A stretch of 64,000 bases of DNA from Litorivita pollutaquae (GTDB lineage Bacteria > Pseudomonadota > Alphaproteobacteria > Rhodobacterales > Rhodobacteraceae): contig NZ_KZ826483.1 of NCBI RefSeq assembly GCF_003205515.1, forward strand, positions 62,001-126,000, given 5' to 3'. Position 1 is the first letter of the stretch. Each line of letters starts with the position of its first letter. This document shows positions 48,285-57,264 of the stretch, piece after piece. The position numbers were made by a program, and so were the translations under genes. The notes under the pieces were generated by a model, which was not told the DNA's origin, ran no database searches, and saw nothing but the letters and a program-made list of their open reading frames with translations.

Positions 48285-49379
48285 TTATGGCTCCGTTCGC
48301 CGCAAGGACAGGAACAACCGTTCCAACGGCATACGGACCATATTATCGAGCGCGCCGGTGAAGAGGATCACAAGAGCCTGGATCACGACGATGAGCTCTG
48401 ACGGGATACTGGTCCATAGGGCGAGCTCTGCGCCGCCTTGGTAGAGGAACCCGAACAGGATCGCGGCGAGCAGCACGCCAAAGGGATGATTGCGCCCCAT
48501 GAGCGCCACGGCGATACCGATAAATCCTGCGCCCTCGACCGAATTCATCACAAGGCGTTCGGCCTCTCCCATGACATTGTTGATGGCCATGCCGCCGGCA
48601 AGCGCACCAGAAATGAGCATAGAGATAATCGCCACTTTCGGTGCAGAAATACCGGCATAGATCGCGCCGCTTTCCGAATGACCCAAGGCGCGGATTTCAT
48701 ACCCCAGACGGGTGCGCCAGATTAGCAACCAGACAAAGACACAGGCCAGCAGTGCCATGATCAACGACACATTCGCAGGGGCGGATTTGGAAAACTGGAT
48801 GCCAAGGGGCAAAAGCATATCGTGCAGCGTCGGCAAATGCGTGGGTTCGGGGAACTTGGCGGTGGCGGGGTCCATGCCGCCCGTGGGGCGCAAGACGTTT
48901 ACGAGAAGATAGTTGAGCACCGCAGCCGCAATGAAATTGAACATGATCGTGGTGATGACGATGTGACTGCCACGTTTGGCTTGAAGATACGCGGGAATAA
49001 ACGCCCATGCCGCGCCAAATAGCATCGCCGCACCAAATCCGCCGAGCAAGGCAAATGTCCAATGTGGAAAGGGCACAAAGAGGCAAACAAGCGCCGCGCC
49101 AAGCCCGCCGATCATCGCCTGACCTTCGCCGCCGATGTTGAACATCGCCGCATGAAAGGCGACCGCGACCGCAAGGCCGGTGAAGATAAAACTGGTGGCG
49201 TAATACAGCGTATAACCCCACCCATTGGTCGTGCCAAAGGCCCCCTGAACCATGATTTTGACGGCTTCATAGGGGCTTTCGCCGATGGCCAGAATGACGA
49301 GGGCCGAGAGCGCACCCGCGAGGATCAACGAGATCAGCGGCACGAGAATCACATCGGCCCATTGAGGCATTTTTTGCAT
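48285..49379 (-). CDS. Nucleoside-type ABC transporter permease 1
   Basis: A 364-residue permease of the BPD_transp_2 family (NupP/YufP-like), with about nine helices and the conserved GYTLYYATSFIFTGLAVAVA, then FNIGGEGQAMIGGLGA. The start directly follows the ATPase stop (49380), consistent with one operon. Confidence 0.92.
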   Translation of the reverse strand: MQKMPQWADVILVPLISLILAGALSALVILAIGESPYEAVKIMVQGAFGTTNGWGYTLYYATSFIFTGLAVAVAFHAAMFNIGGEGQAMIGGLGAALVCLFVPFPHWTFALLGGFGAAMLFGAAWAFIPAYLQAKRGSHIVITTIMFNFIAAAVLNYLLVNVLRPTGGMDPATAKFPEPTHLPTLHDMLLPLGIQFSKSAPANVSLIMALLACVFVWLLIWRTRLGYEIRALGHSESGAIYAGISAPKVAIISMLISGALAGGMAINNVMGEAERLVMNSVEGAGFIGIAVALMGRNHPFGVLLAAILFGFLYQGGAELALWTSIPSELIVVIQALVILFTGALDNMVRMPLERLFLSLRRTEP

Positions 49380-50999
49380 CTAGTGGCTCCCTGCGGCTTG
49401 AGCGGGCTCTTGGGCGGGGTCGGCCTTGGCGGCGGCCGAGATATGCCAGCCTTGCATTTGCTGCGTGTCGGCGCCGCCCATCCCCGCCATAAGACAGCCC
49501 AAACCAATGTGGTCGGCGCTTGCGGCGGGGCCTTGCCCCATGATTTGCCCGTCACACATGACAGCGATCCGGTCGGAAAGTGCCATGATTTCATCAAGCT
49601 CGACCGAGACCAAGAGAACCGCTTTGCCTGCGTCGCGCAGGGCGATAATCTGATTGTGAATGAATTCAATCGCGCCGATATCGACCCCGCGCGTCGGTTG
49701 TCCGATCAGGAGGACGTCAGGCGATTGTTCGATTTCGCGGGCCACAACGATCTTTTGTTGATTGCCGCCAGAGAAGTTTTTCGCCGCCAGCTTCGGGTTC
49801 GGCGGGCGCACGTCGAAGCGCTCCATCTTGGCCTTGGCTTCGGTTTGGATCGCGGCGTTGTTCATCAGCGGGCCGCGCGCCCATTTAGGATCGCGGTGAT
49901 ATCCGAAAACGGTGTTCTCCCATGCGGTGAAGTCCATGATGAGCCCCTCGCTTTGGCGGTCTTCGGGGACATGGGCAATGCCGCGCGCCCGGCGTGAGCG
50001 GCCGCCCGAATGACGTCCTGTGAGGTCGAGCGCGTCGCCGTTCATCTTGATCGATCCGGTGGCGGATTGGATACCGCCGAGGACTTCGAGTAATGCAGTT
50101 TGGCCATTGCCTGCAACCCCGGCGATGCCCAATACCTCACCCGCATGCAGGTCAAGATCAATGGAACGCAGCCGTTCAATCCCATCCGCGTCGATGACGC
50201 GCAATGCTTTGATTTCAAGAACTTTCTTTCCCGGAGTGGCGGGCGCTTTTTCAATCTGTAGCAAGACTTTGCGCCCCACCATCAATTCGGCCAACTCTTC
50301 GGGGGAGCTTTGCGCTGTGGTCACGGTTGCGGTCATTTCGCCGCGACGCATGACGGACACGGTGTCGGTGATGTCCATGATTTCGCGCAGTTTGTGGGTG
50401 ATCAAGATGATGGTTTTACCCTCGGACCGCAACCGATCGAGGATGCGGAACAATTGATCGGCTTCGGCGGGGGTCAATACGCCGGTCGGTTCGTCGAGGA
50501 TCAAAATGTCAGCATGGCGGTAGAGCGCTTTGAGGATCTCGACCCGTTGCTGCATGCCGACGCCGATGTCTTCGATCAAGGCGTCAGGGTCGACATCCAA
50601 GCCGTATTCGGCCGCCAGAGATTGCAATTCGCGTCGCGCTTTGGCGAGGCTGGGGCGCAAAAGCCGCCCGTCCTCTGCACCGAGGATCACGTTTTCGAGG
50701 ACGGTGAAATTTTCAACCAGTTTAAAGTGCTGGAACACCATGCCGATGCCCGCCGCGATGGCGGCTTGGCTGTCGGGGATACGGGTTTTGCGACCGGCAA
50801 TGAAAATCTCGCCAGCGTCGGCCTTATAAAACCCGTAGAGGATCGACATCAGCGTCGATTTGCCCGCGCCGTTTTCGCCAATGATGCCGTGGATCGTGCC
50901 GGGCATCACGCGGATCGAAATGTCTTTGTTGGCTTTCACCGGCCCAAAGGATTTGGAAATGCCTTTGAGTTCAATCGCGGGCGTAGGCGGAGCGGCCAT
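49380..50999 (-). CDS. Nucleoside-type ABC transporter ATPase
   Basis: A tandem ABC ATPase (539 residues from ATG at 50999; up to 550 if ATG at 51032 is used). The first half has Walker A GENGAGKST, signature VGMQQRV and Walker B ILILDEPTGVL. The second has a degenerate Walker A (GVAGNGQ), signature FSGGNQQK and Walker B LLIGQPTRGVD, as usual in this family. The start at 50999 was preferred for its GGAG site; 51032 lies 3 bp after the preceding stop and could be used by coupling. Confidence 0.9.
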   Translation of the reverse strand: MAAPPTPAIELKGISKSFGPVKANKDISIRVMPGTIHGIIGENGAGKSTLMSILYGFYKADAGEIFIAGRKTRIPDSQAAIAAGIGMVFQHFKLVENFTVLENVILGAEDGRLLRPSLAKARRELQSLAAEYGLDVDPDALIEDIGVGMQQRVEILKALYRHADILILDEPTGVLTPAEADQLFRILDRLRSEGKTIILITHKLREIMDITDTVSVMRRGEMTATVTTAQSSPEELAELMVGRKVLLQIEKAPATPGKKVLEIKALRVIDADGIERLRSIDLDLHAGEVLGIAGVAGNGQTALLEVLGGIQSATGSIKMNGDALDLTGRHSGGRSRRARGIAHVPEDRQSEGLIMDFTAWENTVFGYHRDPKWARGPLMNNAAIQTEAKAKMERFDVRPPNPKLAAKNFSGGNQQKIVVAREIEQSPDVLLIGQPTRGVDIGAIEFIHNQIIALRDAGKAVLLVSVELDEIMALSDRIAVMCDGQIMGQGPAASADHIGLGCLMAGMGGADTQQMQGWHISAAAKADPAQEPAQAAGSH

Positions 51000-51035
51000 T
51001 GTCGGCCGCTCCAATTCGGTATGACCGCTCATGGG

Positions 51036-52025
51036 TTATTCAACCGGGCAGGTGTTGTCCGACATATAGTCGTGAACGGTAATCGTGCCGTTGCTGATCT
51101 CTGCTTTGGCGCCGTCGACCAATGCGGCCATGTCGTCGTCGACCAGAGGGGCATTGAATTCATCCAATGCGTAATCGATGCCGCCATTGGCCACGCCCAT
51201 CACGTAGATGCCGGTTTCGATATCGGTGCCTGCGGTCATCGCATCATAGACGGCGTTGTCCACGCGCTTGAGCATCGAGGTCAGAACCTTACCGGGGTGC
51301 ATATAGTTTTGGTTGCTGTCGACGCCGATCGACAGAATGCCCTCATCCGCTGCGGTTTGCAGAACACCGACACCGGTGCCACCTGCGGCTGCGTAGACCA
51401 CATCCGCGCCTTGGCTGATTTGTGCTTTGGTCAATTCCGACCCTTTGACCGGATCATTCCATGCGGCGGGGGTGGTACCGGTCATGTTTTGGATCACGGT
51501 GGCATCGGGGTTCACGGCTTTGACGCCCTGCACATAGCCACAGGCGAATTTGCGGATCAAAGGAATGTCCATGCCGCCGATGAACCCTACGGTGCCGGAT
51601 TTCGACGCTTTGGCCGCCATCATGCCGACAAGATACGATCCTTCGTGTTCATTAAACACCACCGAGCGCACGTTCGGGGCATCGACGACCATATCGATCA
51701 GGGTGAATTTCGTGTCGGGATAATCGGGGGCGACTTCGCTCAGCACGTTGCCAAAAGCGAAACCGGTCATGACGATCGGATTGTTGCCATTTTCGGCAAA
51801 GCGGCGCAGGGCCTGTTCACGCTGCGCTTCGGATTTCAATTCGATCTCGCGAAAGCTGCCCCCGGTTTCCTCGACCCAACGTTCGGCGCCGGTAAAGGCG
51901 GCTTCGTTAAAGGATTTGTCGAATTTGCCACCCAGATCAAAGATCAACGCAGGCTCTGCCAAGGCAGCACCAGCGCAAAGCGCGGTCGCCGCAGCGGCGC
52001 TCAGTAAGGATTTCATAAAGGTCAT
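51036..52025 (-). CDS. BMP family substrate-binding lipoprotein-like protein
   Basis: Periplasmic binding protein of the BmpA/PnrA type, which bind purine nucleosides. The 329-residue product starts MTFMKSLLSAAAATALCAG with a signal peptide (cleavage near ALAEP). Typical: DLGGKFDKSFNEAAF, FIGGMDIPLIRKFACGYVQG and GVDSNQNYMHPGK. The signal ends in AxA, not a lipobox, so it is probably free in the periplasm. ATG at 52025 follows GGGAGAG. First gene of the transporter operon. Confidence 0.92.
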   Translation of the reverse strand: MTFMKSLLSAAAATALCAGAALAEPALIFDLGGKFDKSFNEAAFTGAERWVEETGGSFREIELKSEAQREQALRRFAENGNNPIVMTGFAFGNVLSEVAPDYPDTKFTLIDMVVDAPNVRSVVFNEHEGSYLVGMMAAKASKSGTVGFIGGMDIPLIRKFACGYVQGVKAVNPDATVIQNMTGTTPAAWNDPVKGSELTKAQISQGADVVYAAAGGTGVGVLQTAADEGILSIGVDSNQNYMHPGKVLTSMLKRVDNAVYDAMTAGTDIETGIYVMGVANGGIDYALDEFNAPLVDDDMAALVDGAKAEISNGTITVHDYMSDNTCPVE

Positions 52026-52209
52026 GGAGTCTCTCCCAGTCATAACAGGCCCTCTAAGGGGAAAACGGTTGGCAGGGGAGGGGCGGCCCGGTCGCCATGG
52101 CCCATCTTCCCGGCACACGCACAGATTGATGCGATCCTGCGATGATTAGGCCGCAGGCGCGAAAGGGCGTCAACTGGATTCTGGCAGGTTGCCCGTAAGG
52201 CAGCGGTAT

Positions 52210-52659
52210 TTAACCCCTGTGTTGGGGGGTCAATTGCCTGCGCATGAGGCAGGCATCGGCAGCCGGCGCGCCTTGCCGGTGGTAATAGGCGCGGCGGCGG
52301 GCGGCTTCGGCATACCCGGAGCGCGTGTAAAGCTTTAGAGCGGGGGTGTTGTCCTCGGCCACTTCGAGAAAGGCGTCGGTGGCGGCGCGGGCGCGCGCTT
52401 CGGCCTCAAAGGCGGCGAGCGCGGCGCGGCCATACCCATGGCCTTGGTGCTGCGGGGCGCAGGCCAGGGTGAGCAGCTCTGCCTCGCCCGCCACGGCGCG
52501 GCCAAGGGCAAAAGCAATCGGGGCCGTTGTGTCGCCAATGATGGCTACAAATACATGTGGCGAGGCAAGCAGCGATGCGAATTCTTCGGCACGCCAGGGA
52601 CGTTCGTTGACAAAAGCGGCCTTATGCAGCGCCGCGAGGGCAGAGACATCGGTGCTCAC
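52210..52659 (-). CDS. rimI: GNAT N-acetyltransferase, RimI-like
   Basis: A 149-residue acetyltransferase with the acetyl-CoA loop HQGHGYGRAALAAF and VAEDNTPALKLYTRSGY, the latter typical of RimI, which acetylates ribosomal protein S18. The GTG at 52659 overlaps the tsaB stop (GTGA). The tsaB-rimI order is common, supporting the name. The frame upstream lies within tsaB. Confidence 0.82.
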   Translation of the reverse strand: MSTDVSALAALHKAAFVNERPWRAEEFASLLASPHVFVAIIGDTTAPIAFALGRAVAGEAELLTLACAPQHQGHGYGRAALAAFEAEARARAATDAFLEVAEDNTPALKLYTRSGYAEAARRRAYYHRQGAPAADACLMRRQLTPQHRG

Positions 52660-53255
52660 GGTAAGATATGGGGCGCCGGATCGCGTGGCGGGGCGGCATC
52701 GGCAGCGCGGATATAGAGCGGTGCTGGTGCCGGCCAAGCGCCGCCCGTTGCATGTTTGACCGCCGCCGCACGGGCAATGTTTTCGGCCAATTGTGCCGCA
52801 ACAGCCGGGAGCGCCAATGGGCCAAGGCCTTCGGCTTCGCTGCGTGGCAGCAGAACTGGCGTGCGGCCGGATTGCGCCACATAAAGTTGATCGCGGGGGG
52901 CGGGCACAGCGGGAATTTTGCCTGATGTGTCAGAGGGGTTGGTATCGACGGCGATGGCTTCGAAGGTGCTGATACCGATGGCCGGCGCGTGGGGCAAAGC
53001 TAAGGCCAGTCCGCGCGCGGCAGAGACGGAAATGCGGATGCCGGTGAAGTTGCCCGGCCCGATGCCGACGCCGATCGCATCGAGGTCAGCCCAAGTTTTT
53101 GCGTGGCGGGCGAGAAGCTCTTCGAGCAGACCCATCAGACGCTCGGCTTGGCCACGGCTCATCTCTTCGGCGCAAGATTCGAGTAGTGTGTCGCCGTCAA
53201 GCAAAGCGGCCGCGCAATGCGCGGCCGAGGTGTCAAATCCGAGAATCAAAGTCAT
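52656..53255 (-). CDS. tsaB: tRNA threonylcarbamoyladenosine protein TsaB
   Basis: Partner of TsaD in making t6A37 in tRNAs. The 199-residue protein shows LGFDTSAAHCAAALLDG at the start and GPGNFTGIRISVSAARGLAL, typical of the ASKHA-fold TsaB. It lies downstream of the NfuA-like gene and overlaps rimI by 4 bp. Confidence 0.93.
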   Translation of the reverse strand: MTLILGFDTSAAHCAAALLDGDTLLESCAEEMSRGQAERLMGLLEELLARHAKTWADLDAIGVGIGPGNFTGIRISVSAARGLALALPHAPAIGISTFEAIAVDTNPSDTSGKIPAVPAPRDQLYVAQSGRTPVLLPRSEAEGLGPLALPAVAAQLAENIARAAAVKHATGGAWPAPAPLYIRAADAAPPRDPAPHILP

Positions 53256-53267
53256 ATGCCGCGCCGA

Positions 53268-53831
53268 TCAAACAGCGACAGGGCGCACTTCGGTAACCTC
53301 GGGGATGTAATGGCGCAGCAGGTTCTCGATGCCCATTTTCAAGGTCAGCGTCGAAGAGGGGCAGCCGGCGCAGGCACCTTGCATATGCAGGTAGACCACG
53401 CCGCGTTCAAAACCGTGAAAGGTGATGTCGCCGCCATCTTGCGCCACCGCAGGGCGCACGCGGGTGTCGAGCAGTTCCTTGATCTGGCCAACAATTTCGC
53501 CATCTTCTCCGGTGTGTTCGGCATGGCCGGAGGAGGCTTTGGCGTCCGATGCCATGACCGGTTGGCCGGATTGGAAATGCTCCATGATCGCGCCCAAAAG
53601 CGCCGGTTTGATATGATCCCAATCGATTGCATCGGCCTTGGTCACAGTAATGAAATCGGTGCCAAAGAACACGCCCGAAACGCCGTCTACGGCAAAAAGC
53701 CGTTGCGCCAAAGGCGAGATGCCCGCACCGGAGGCATCGGGGAAATCGGCGGTGCCCATTTCCAAAACGCTCTGTCCGGGCAGGAATTTCAACGTGGCCG
53801 GATTTGGCGTGGATTCGGTTTGGATGAACAT
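53268..53831 (-). CDS. NfuA-like iron-sulfur scaffold protein
   Basis: A 187-residue protein with an N-terminal Nfu_N domain (FIQTESTPNPATLKFLPG) and a C-terminal NifU-like domain with the cluster-binding motif GACAGCPSS. Such proteins deliver [4Fe-4S] clusters. ATG at 53831 (MFIQTEST) fits the family start; the upstream frame to 53885 is likely not used. Separated from tsaB by 12 bp. Confidence 0.92.
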   Translation of the reverse strand: MFIQTESTPNPATLKFLPGQSVLEMGTADFPDASGAGISPLAQRLFAVDGVSGVFFGTDFITVTKADAIDWDHIKPALLGAIMEHFQSGQPVMASDAKASSGHAEHTGEDGEIVGQIKELLDTRVRPAVAQDGGDITFHGFERGVVYLHMQGACAGCPSSTLTLKMGIENLLRHYIPEVTEVRPVAV

Positions 53832-54085
53832 GGCATGCCCTTTCTGGTTGGCTATAGATATGCGCTCCATGGCCGATACTGTCAAGGTTTAGAATGATTC
53901 TAAGTGAGGTGCTTCAGTGCTGTCATCCCGCCATCGCGCCGGTGCAGATTGTAGCGTGGGAAGCGTTGGTGCATGCAAGCATGATTAAGGCATGGACGTA
54001 AATTGCGCGTGCCAATCGCATTGACGAAATACGTGGGGTTGTTGGGTTCCGGGCGCTGCCGAGGCCGGGGTGGTATTCAGCGGCG

Positions 54086-54541
54086 TCAGGTCACCGCTTC
54101 AAGTCGTTCCTTGGACATATCGCCGGGCACGATGGTGATCGGGATCGGCAGGGAGCCGGCGCTTTTGGTCATTTGCGTGACCAAGGGGCCGGGCCCTTTG
54201 CGCCCCGTGCCGGCACCAAGCACCAGAACACCGATGTCAGGGTCGTCTTGCACTTGGGCGATGATCTGGCCGACCGGTTCGCCTTCGCGGATCACCAATT
54301 CGGGATCGATGCCTTGCTTGTCGCGCATCCACTTCGCGAAGACCTCGAAATGCACTTCGATGCGTTCGCGGGCCTCTTCGCGCATCAAATCGGACACGCC
54401 GATCCAATGATTGAACTCATCGGGGGCAATCACCGAAAGAATTTCGACCCCGCCGCCGGTCTTGGCGGCGCGCATGGCGGCAAAGCGCATGGCGTTGAGG
54501 CATTCGCGGCTGTCGTCGAGTACGACGAGGAATTTACGCAT
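54086..54541 (-). CDS. Universal stress protein family
   Basis: A 151-residue UspA-like protein, with the N-terminal strand RKFLVVLDDSREC and the nucleotide-binding segment VLGAGTGRKGPGPLVTQ. The GxxG(x9)GS/T-like pattern suggests ATP binding. ATG at 54541 follows GAAGGAG. Function in stress is inferred from family only. Confidence 0.87.
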   Translation of the reverse strand: MRKFLVVLDDSRECLNAMRFAAMRAAKTGGGVEILSVIAPDEFNHWIGVSDLMREEARERIEVHFEVFAKWMRDKQGIDPELVIREGEPVGQIIAQVQDDPDIGVLVLGAGTGRKGPGPLVTQMTKSAGSLPIPITIVPGDMSKERLEAVT

Positions 54542-54704
54542 GGGTGGTCTCCTTCGCAGCGGATCATGCCGCAGGCACGCGGGCGGGGCAATGGAGATGA
54601 TGGATGGTCTGCGCAGGACGGCAAGTTTCGCCGCGCGGGAGCAGTGGCGGCGATACATGCGGGGGGGCAAGGATAAGGGGTTTTTAAGTGCGCTGGCGCG
54701 TGGG

Positions 54705-55571
54705 TCAGCGTGGCTCGCTGGCGGCCCAATCCCAATAGAGCGCGCGGGCGCGGTTGGTGATCGGGCCAATGCGGTAGTGCTTGTCATCAAAGGCAGAGAC
54801 GGGAGTGACCTTATGCATATTGCCCGACAGGAAGACTTCGTCGGCGGCGCTGAAATCATCAAAGCTCAGGACGGTTTCATGCACGGTGATTCCATCGGCG
54901 CGCAGGTTTTTGATATGGCGGGCGCGGGTGATGCCCGCGAGAAAGGTGCCGTTGGCGATCGGGGTGAAGACCTCGCCATCCCGGACCATAAAGACATTGG
55001 CGCTGGCGGTTTCGGCAACGTTGCCCATGGCGTCCGCGACCAAGGCATTTCCGAAACCTTTGCGGCGCGCCTCGGCGAGCATGCGGGCGTTGTTCGGATA
55101 GAGGCATCCGGCCTTGGCATTGACCACGGCATTTTCCATCACGGGGCGGCGGAAACGGGTGCGGGTCAGGGTCGTGGAGGCGTCTGGCGCGGCCAGCGGG
55201 ATTTCTTCAAGAGATATGGCAAAGCCTGTGGCATTGGGGCGCGGCACGATGCCCAAATCGTCGCCATCCAACGCCCAATACATCGGGCGGATATAGACCG
55301 GCGTGCCAGAGGCGTAGGCGGCGAGGCCTTCGCGGGTGATGTCCAGCATTTCTTCGGTGGTCACGCTGGGCGTGATCATCAGCGCCTCGGCCGAACGGTT
55401 CACACGGGCAAGGTGAGCCTCGAGATCGGGAGTAAGCCCGTCCACCATCCGCGCACCATCAAACACCGTGGTGCCCAGCCATGCGCCATGATCGGCGGCA
55501 TTCATCACCGGTAGGTCGCCTTGGTGCCATTGGCCGTTGAAATAGGTGCGGATGTTGCTGCCAGTGGCCAT
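54705..55571 (-). CDS. Class IV aminotransferase, branched-chain amino acid type
   Basis: A 288-residue PLP enzyme of the IlvE/D-alanine aminotransferase fold: GTTVFDGARMVDG, the PLP lysine in VVNAKAGCLYPN (about residue 151), and AETASANVFMVRDG. The family also includes aminodeoxychorismate lyase, so IlvE itself is not certain; this is probably a secondary branched-chain aminotransferase. ATG at 55571 follows AGGAGAG. Confidence 0.85.
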   Translation of the reverse strand: MATGSNIRTYFNGQWHQGDLPVMNAADHGAWLGTTVFDGARMVDGLTPDLEAHLARVNRSAEALMITPSVTTEEMLDITREGLAAYASGTPVYIRPMYWALDGDDLGIVPRPNATGFAISLEEIPLAAPDASTTLTRTRFRRPVMENAVVNAKAGCLYPNNARMLAEARRKGFGNALVADAMGNVAETASANVFMVRDGEVFTPIANGTFLAGITRARHIKNLRADGITVHETVLSFDDFSAADEVFLSGNMHKVTPVSAFDDKHYRIGPITNRARALYWDWAASEPR

Positions 55572-55634
55572 AGGTCTCTCCTGCTGTCTGCGCGGAGAGT
55601 AGGGCGCAGGGCGGGCGGGGTAAAGCCGTGAGGG

Positions 55635-56135
55635 TTACGGTGTTTCGGGGCGCGCCGCATCGTTCAAAAGCGCCTGCAGGTCCAGCGGCGCGTTCTGCAT
55701 TTGCAACATGCCGTTGGCTTCGCGGGGCCATGCGGCCTCCTCGCGGTCCCAGTATAACTCAACACCATTGCCGTCCGGGTCGGAGAGGTAAATCGCTTCG
55801 GAAACGCCGTGATCTGCAGCGCCGTCCAAGGTGAGCCCCGCATCGAGAATGCGGCGTAAGGCATCGCCCAGCTGCGCGCGGTCGGGATAGAGGAACGCAG
55901 TGTGATACAGGCCGGGATAACCGCGCGGGACCGGTCCCGCGCCGGCGCTCTCCCACGTGTTGAGGCCGATGTGGTGGTGATACCCCCCCGCAGACAAAAA
56001 TGCCGCCTGTGTGCCATAGCGTTGCTGCAACTCGAAGCCGAGAACGCCGGAATAAAAATCGATGGCCCGCTCCAAGTCAGAGACTTTGAGGTGGATATGG
56101 CCGATGCGGGCTTGGGGATGGATGGGGGCGGTCAT
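55635..56135 (-). CDS. VOC family (glyoxalase-like) protein
   Basis: A 166-residue vicinal-oxygen-chelate protein. The N-terminal half has IGHIHLKVSDLERAIDFYS and the middle GGYHHHIGLNTW, the C-terminal half SDPDGNGVELYWD: the metal ligands His and Glu of the fold are present. Length suggests a dioxygenase-type or CatE-like member; the substrate is unknown. ATG at 56135 was chosen; upstream frame residues are not family-like. Confidence 0.85.
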   Translation of the reverse strand: MTAPIHPQARIGHIHLKVSDLERAIDFYSGVLGFELQQRYGTQAAFLSAGGYHHHIGLNTWESAGAGPVPRGYPGLYHTAFLYPDRAQLGDALRRILDAGLTLDGAADHGVSEAIYLSDPDGNGVELYWDREEAAWPREANGMLQMQNAPLDLQALLNDAARPETP

Positions 56136-56248
56136 GGTCTGGCTCGTCAGTTGTGGATGTGACAATAGATATGGCGGCTTGAGCGATGGCGCACAATTGG
56201 CGATAACGGCAGGGTTTTGGTGCAAAATCACACATGAAGGTGCAGGTT

Positions 56249-56275
56249 TGTCGAGGGCCCATAAGGCCCCCGACA
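56249..56275 (-). terminator. Hairpin downstream of the VPLPA-CTERM gene
   Basis: TGTCG and GGGCC pair with GGCCC and CGACA around CATAA, with one A/C mismatch, 20 bp past the stop of the gene at 56295. No clear U tract follows, so it may be a weak terminator. Confidence 0.5.
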
Positions 56276-56294
56276 AGATCTGATCCGCCGGCGG

Positions 56295-56945
56295 TTAGGC
56301 CATTTTGCGGCGGCGGCGCAGGCCGAGAAGCGCGGCCAGACCGGAGATCAAACCCCATGCGGCGGCGGGCAAGGGCACCGCAGGCGCGGCGGTCGCGTAA
56401 TAGCTGTCCGAACGGATTTCGTCGCCAGCGAAGTATTCCCAGACGAGGAATTGCGATCCGATGGTGGTGGATGTGCGCGCGCCAAAGAACATGTCGGCGG
56501 TGCCGCCATCATGTTCGCCGAAAATGCGGAAGGACAGAAGCGTCGGGTCGCCCGAGGTGATGTCTGTATCGGTCCAAAGCATTGCTGAAGAACTGCCCGG
56601 ACCGTCCAGACTGACGGGGGTGACGGTGTCGCTCCAAACTGCGCTTCCGAGCGTTACAATGTCTAGGACTTCGACGCTTTGGTACCCGAACCAATCATGG
56701 GTAACGCCCAGATCGCCAGTGGCAAAGGTTTCGACCCCCGTCGTGTCAACGCGCAAGGATACGGTGAGCGATCCGTCATAGGGCGAGAGGCCAAAAACAT
56801 CGTCATTGCCATCATCAATGCCGTCGACGGGATTGGTGCCGAAATCGGCAGCGGTCCATGTGCCCGTGATGTCAAGATCGATGATCGCAGCGTTGGCCGA
56901 AAGCGGGAGTGTCGCAAGCGCGACTGCACAGAGAAAATGTTTCAT
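56295..56945 (-). CDS. VPLPA-CTERM sorting-domain protein
   Basis: A 216-residue exported protein with a signal peptide (MKHFLCAVALATLPLSANA), a beta-rich acidic domain with many Thr/Ser/Asp, and a C-terminal tripartite sorting signal: VPLPAAAWGLISG, hydrophobic helix, then RRRRK. This is the VPLPA-CTERM variant of PEP-CTERM, processed by an exosortase. No exosortase or EPS genes lie in the window. Its surface role is unknown. Confidence 0.88.
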   Translation of the reverse strand: MKHFLCAVALATLPLSANAAIIDLDITGTWTAADFGTNPVDGIDDGNDDVFGLSPYDGSLTVSLRVDTTGVETFATGDLGVTHDWFGYQSVEVLDIVTLGSAVWSDTVTPVSLDGPGSSSAMLWTDTDITSGDPTLLSFRIFGEHDGGTADMFFGARTSTTIGSQFLVWEYFAGDEIRSDSYYATAAPAVPLPAAAWGLISGLAALLGLRRRRKMA

Positions 56946-57264
56946 TTCTTATTCCTTAAATAAAGTTTTCAAAAATGGTCGGCGGTCGAAAAAGGCCGTT
57001 TAAAAATATTGTTTACCGGCCCAAAATACGACCGTGGTGAAAAATTAGCGAAAATTGTAGCCTGTGACAACTGCCGCGCGGCAGGCGGTGGCGCAAGGGC
57101 GCCCGCAATGATGGGCGCCGCAGCCGGCCGCCACAGGAGTGGCCCCGAACCGGCGAGAACGGAGGAGGCAACACAGCCGGTAGAGCAAGTTGGCCGATAT
57201 GGCAGGCGGAGCGGGGAACAGCCCCGCGCTGGCGGGGCTGTTCGGATGTGATGCGCGGCGCGTG
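56946..57264. other. Gap between trpS and the VPLPA-CTERM gene
   Basis: About 320 bp with no supported gene; it contains GC-rich short repeats and the hairpin at 57216. It should hold the promoter of the VPLPA-CTERM gene. No RNA gene was recognised. Confidence 0.5.
57216..57243. repeat. Perfect 12-bp inverted repeat downstream of trpS
   Basis: GAACAGCCCCGC-GCTG-GCGGGGCTGTTC. It starts 22 bp past the trpS stop on the minus strand. It has no U tract, so it could be an RNA-stabilising structure or a rho-assisted terminator. Confidence 0.6.

Noticed and set aside
50310-52007. A 565-codon open frame on the plus strand
   Set aside because: Antisense to the ABC ATPase and BMP genes; no domain or ribosome site.
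56946-57264. Possible tRNA or small RNA in the GC-rich gap after trpS
   Set aside because: No cloverleaf, TPsiC arm or promoter pattern could be read; only simple hairpins.
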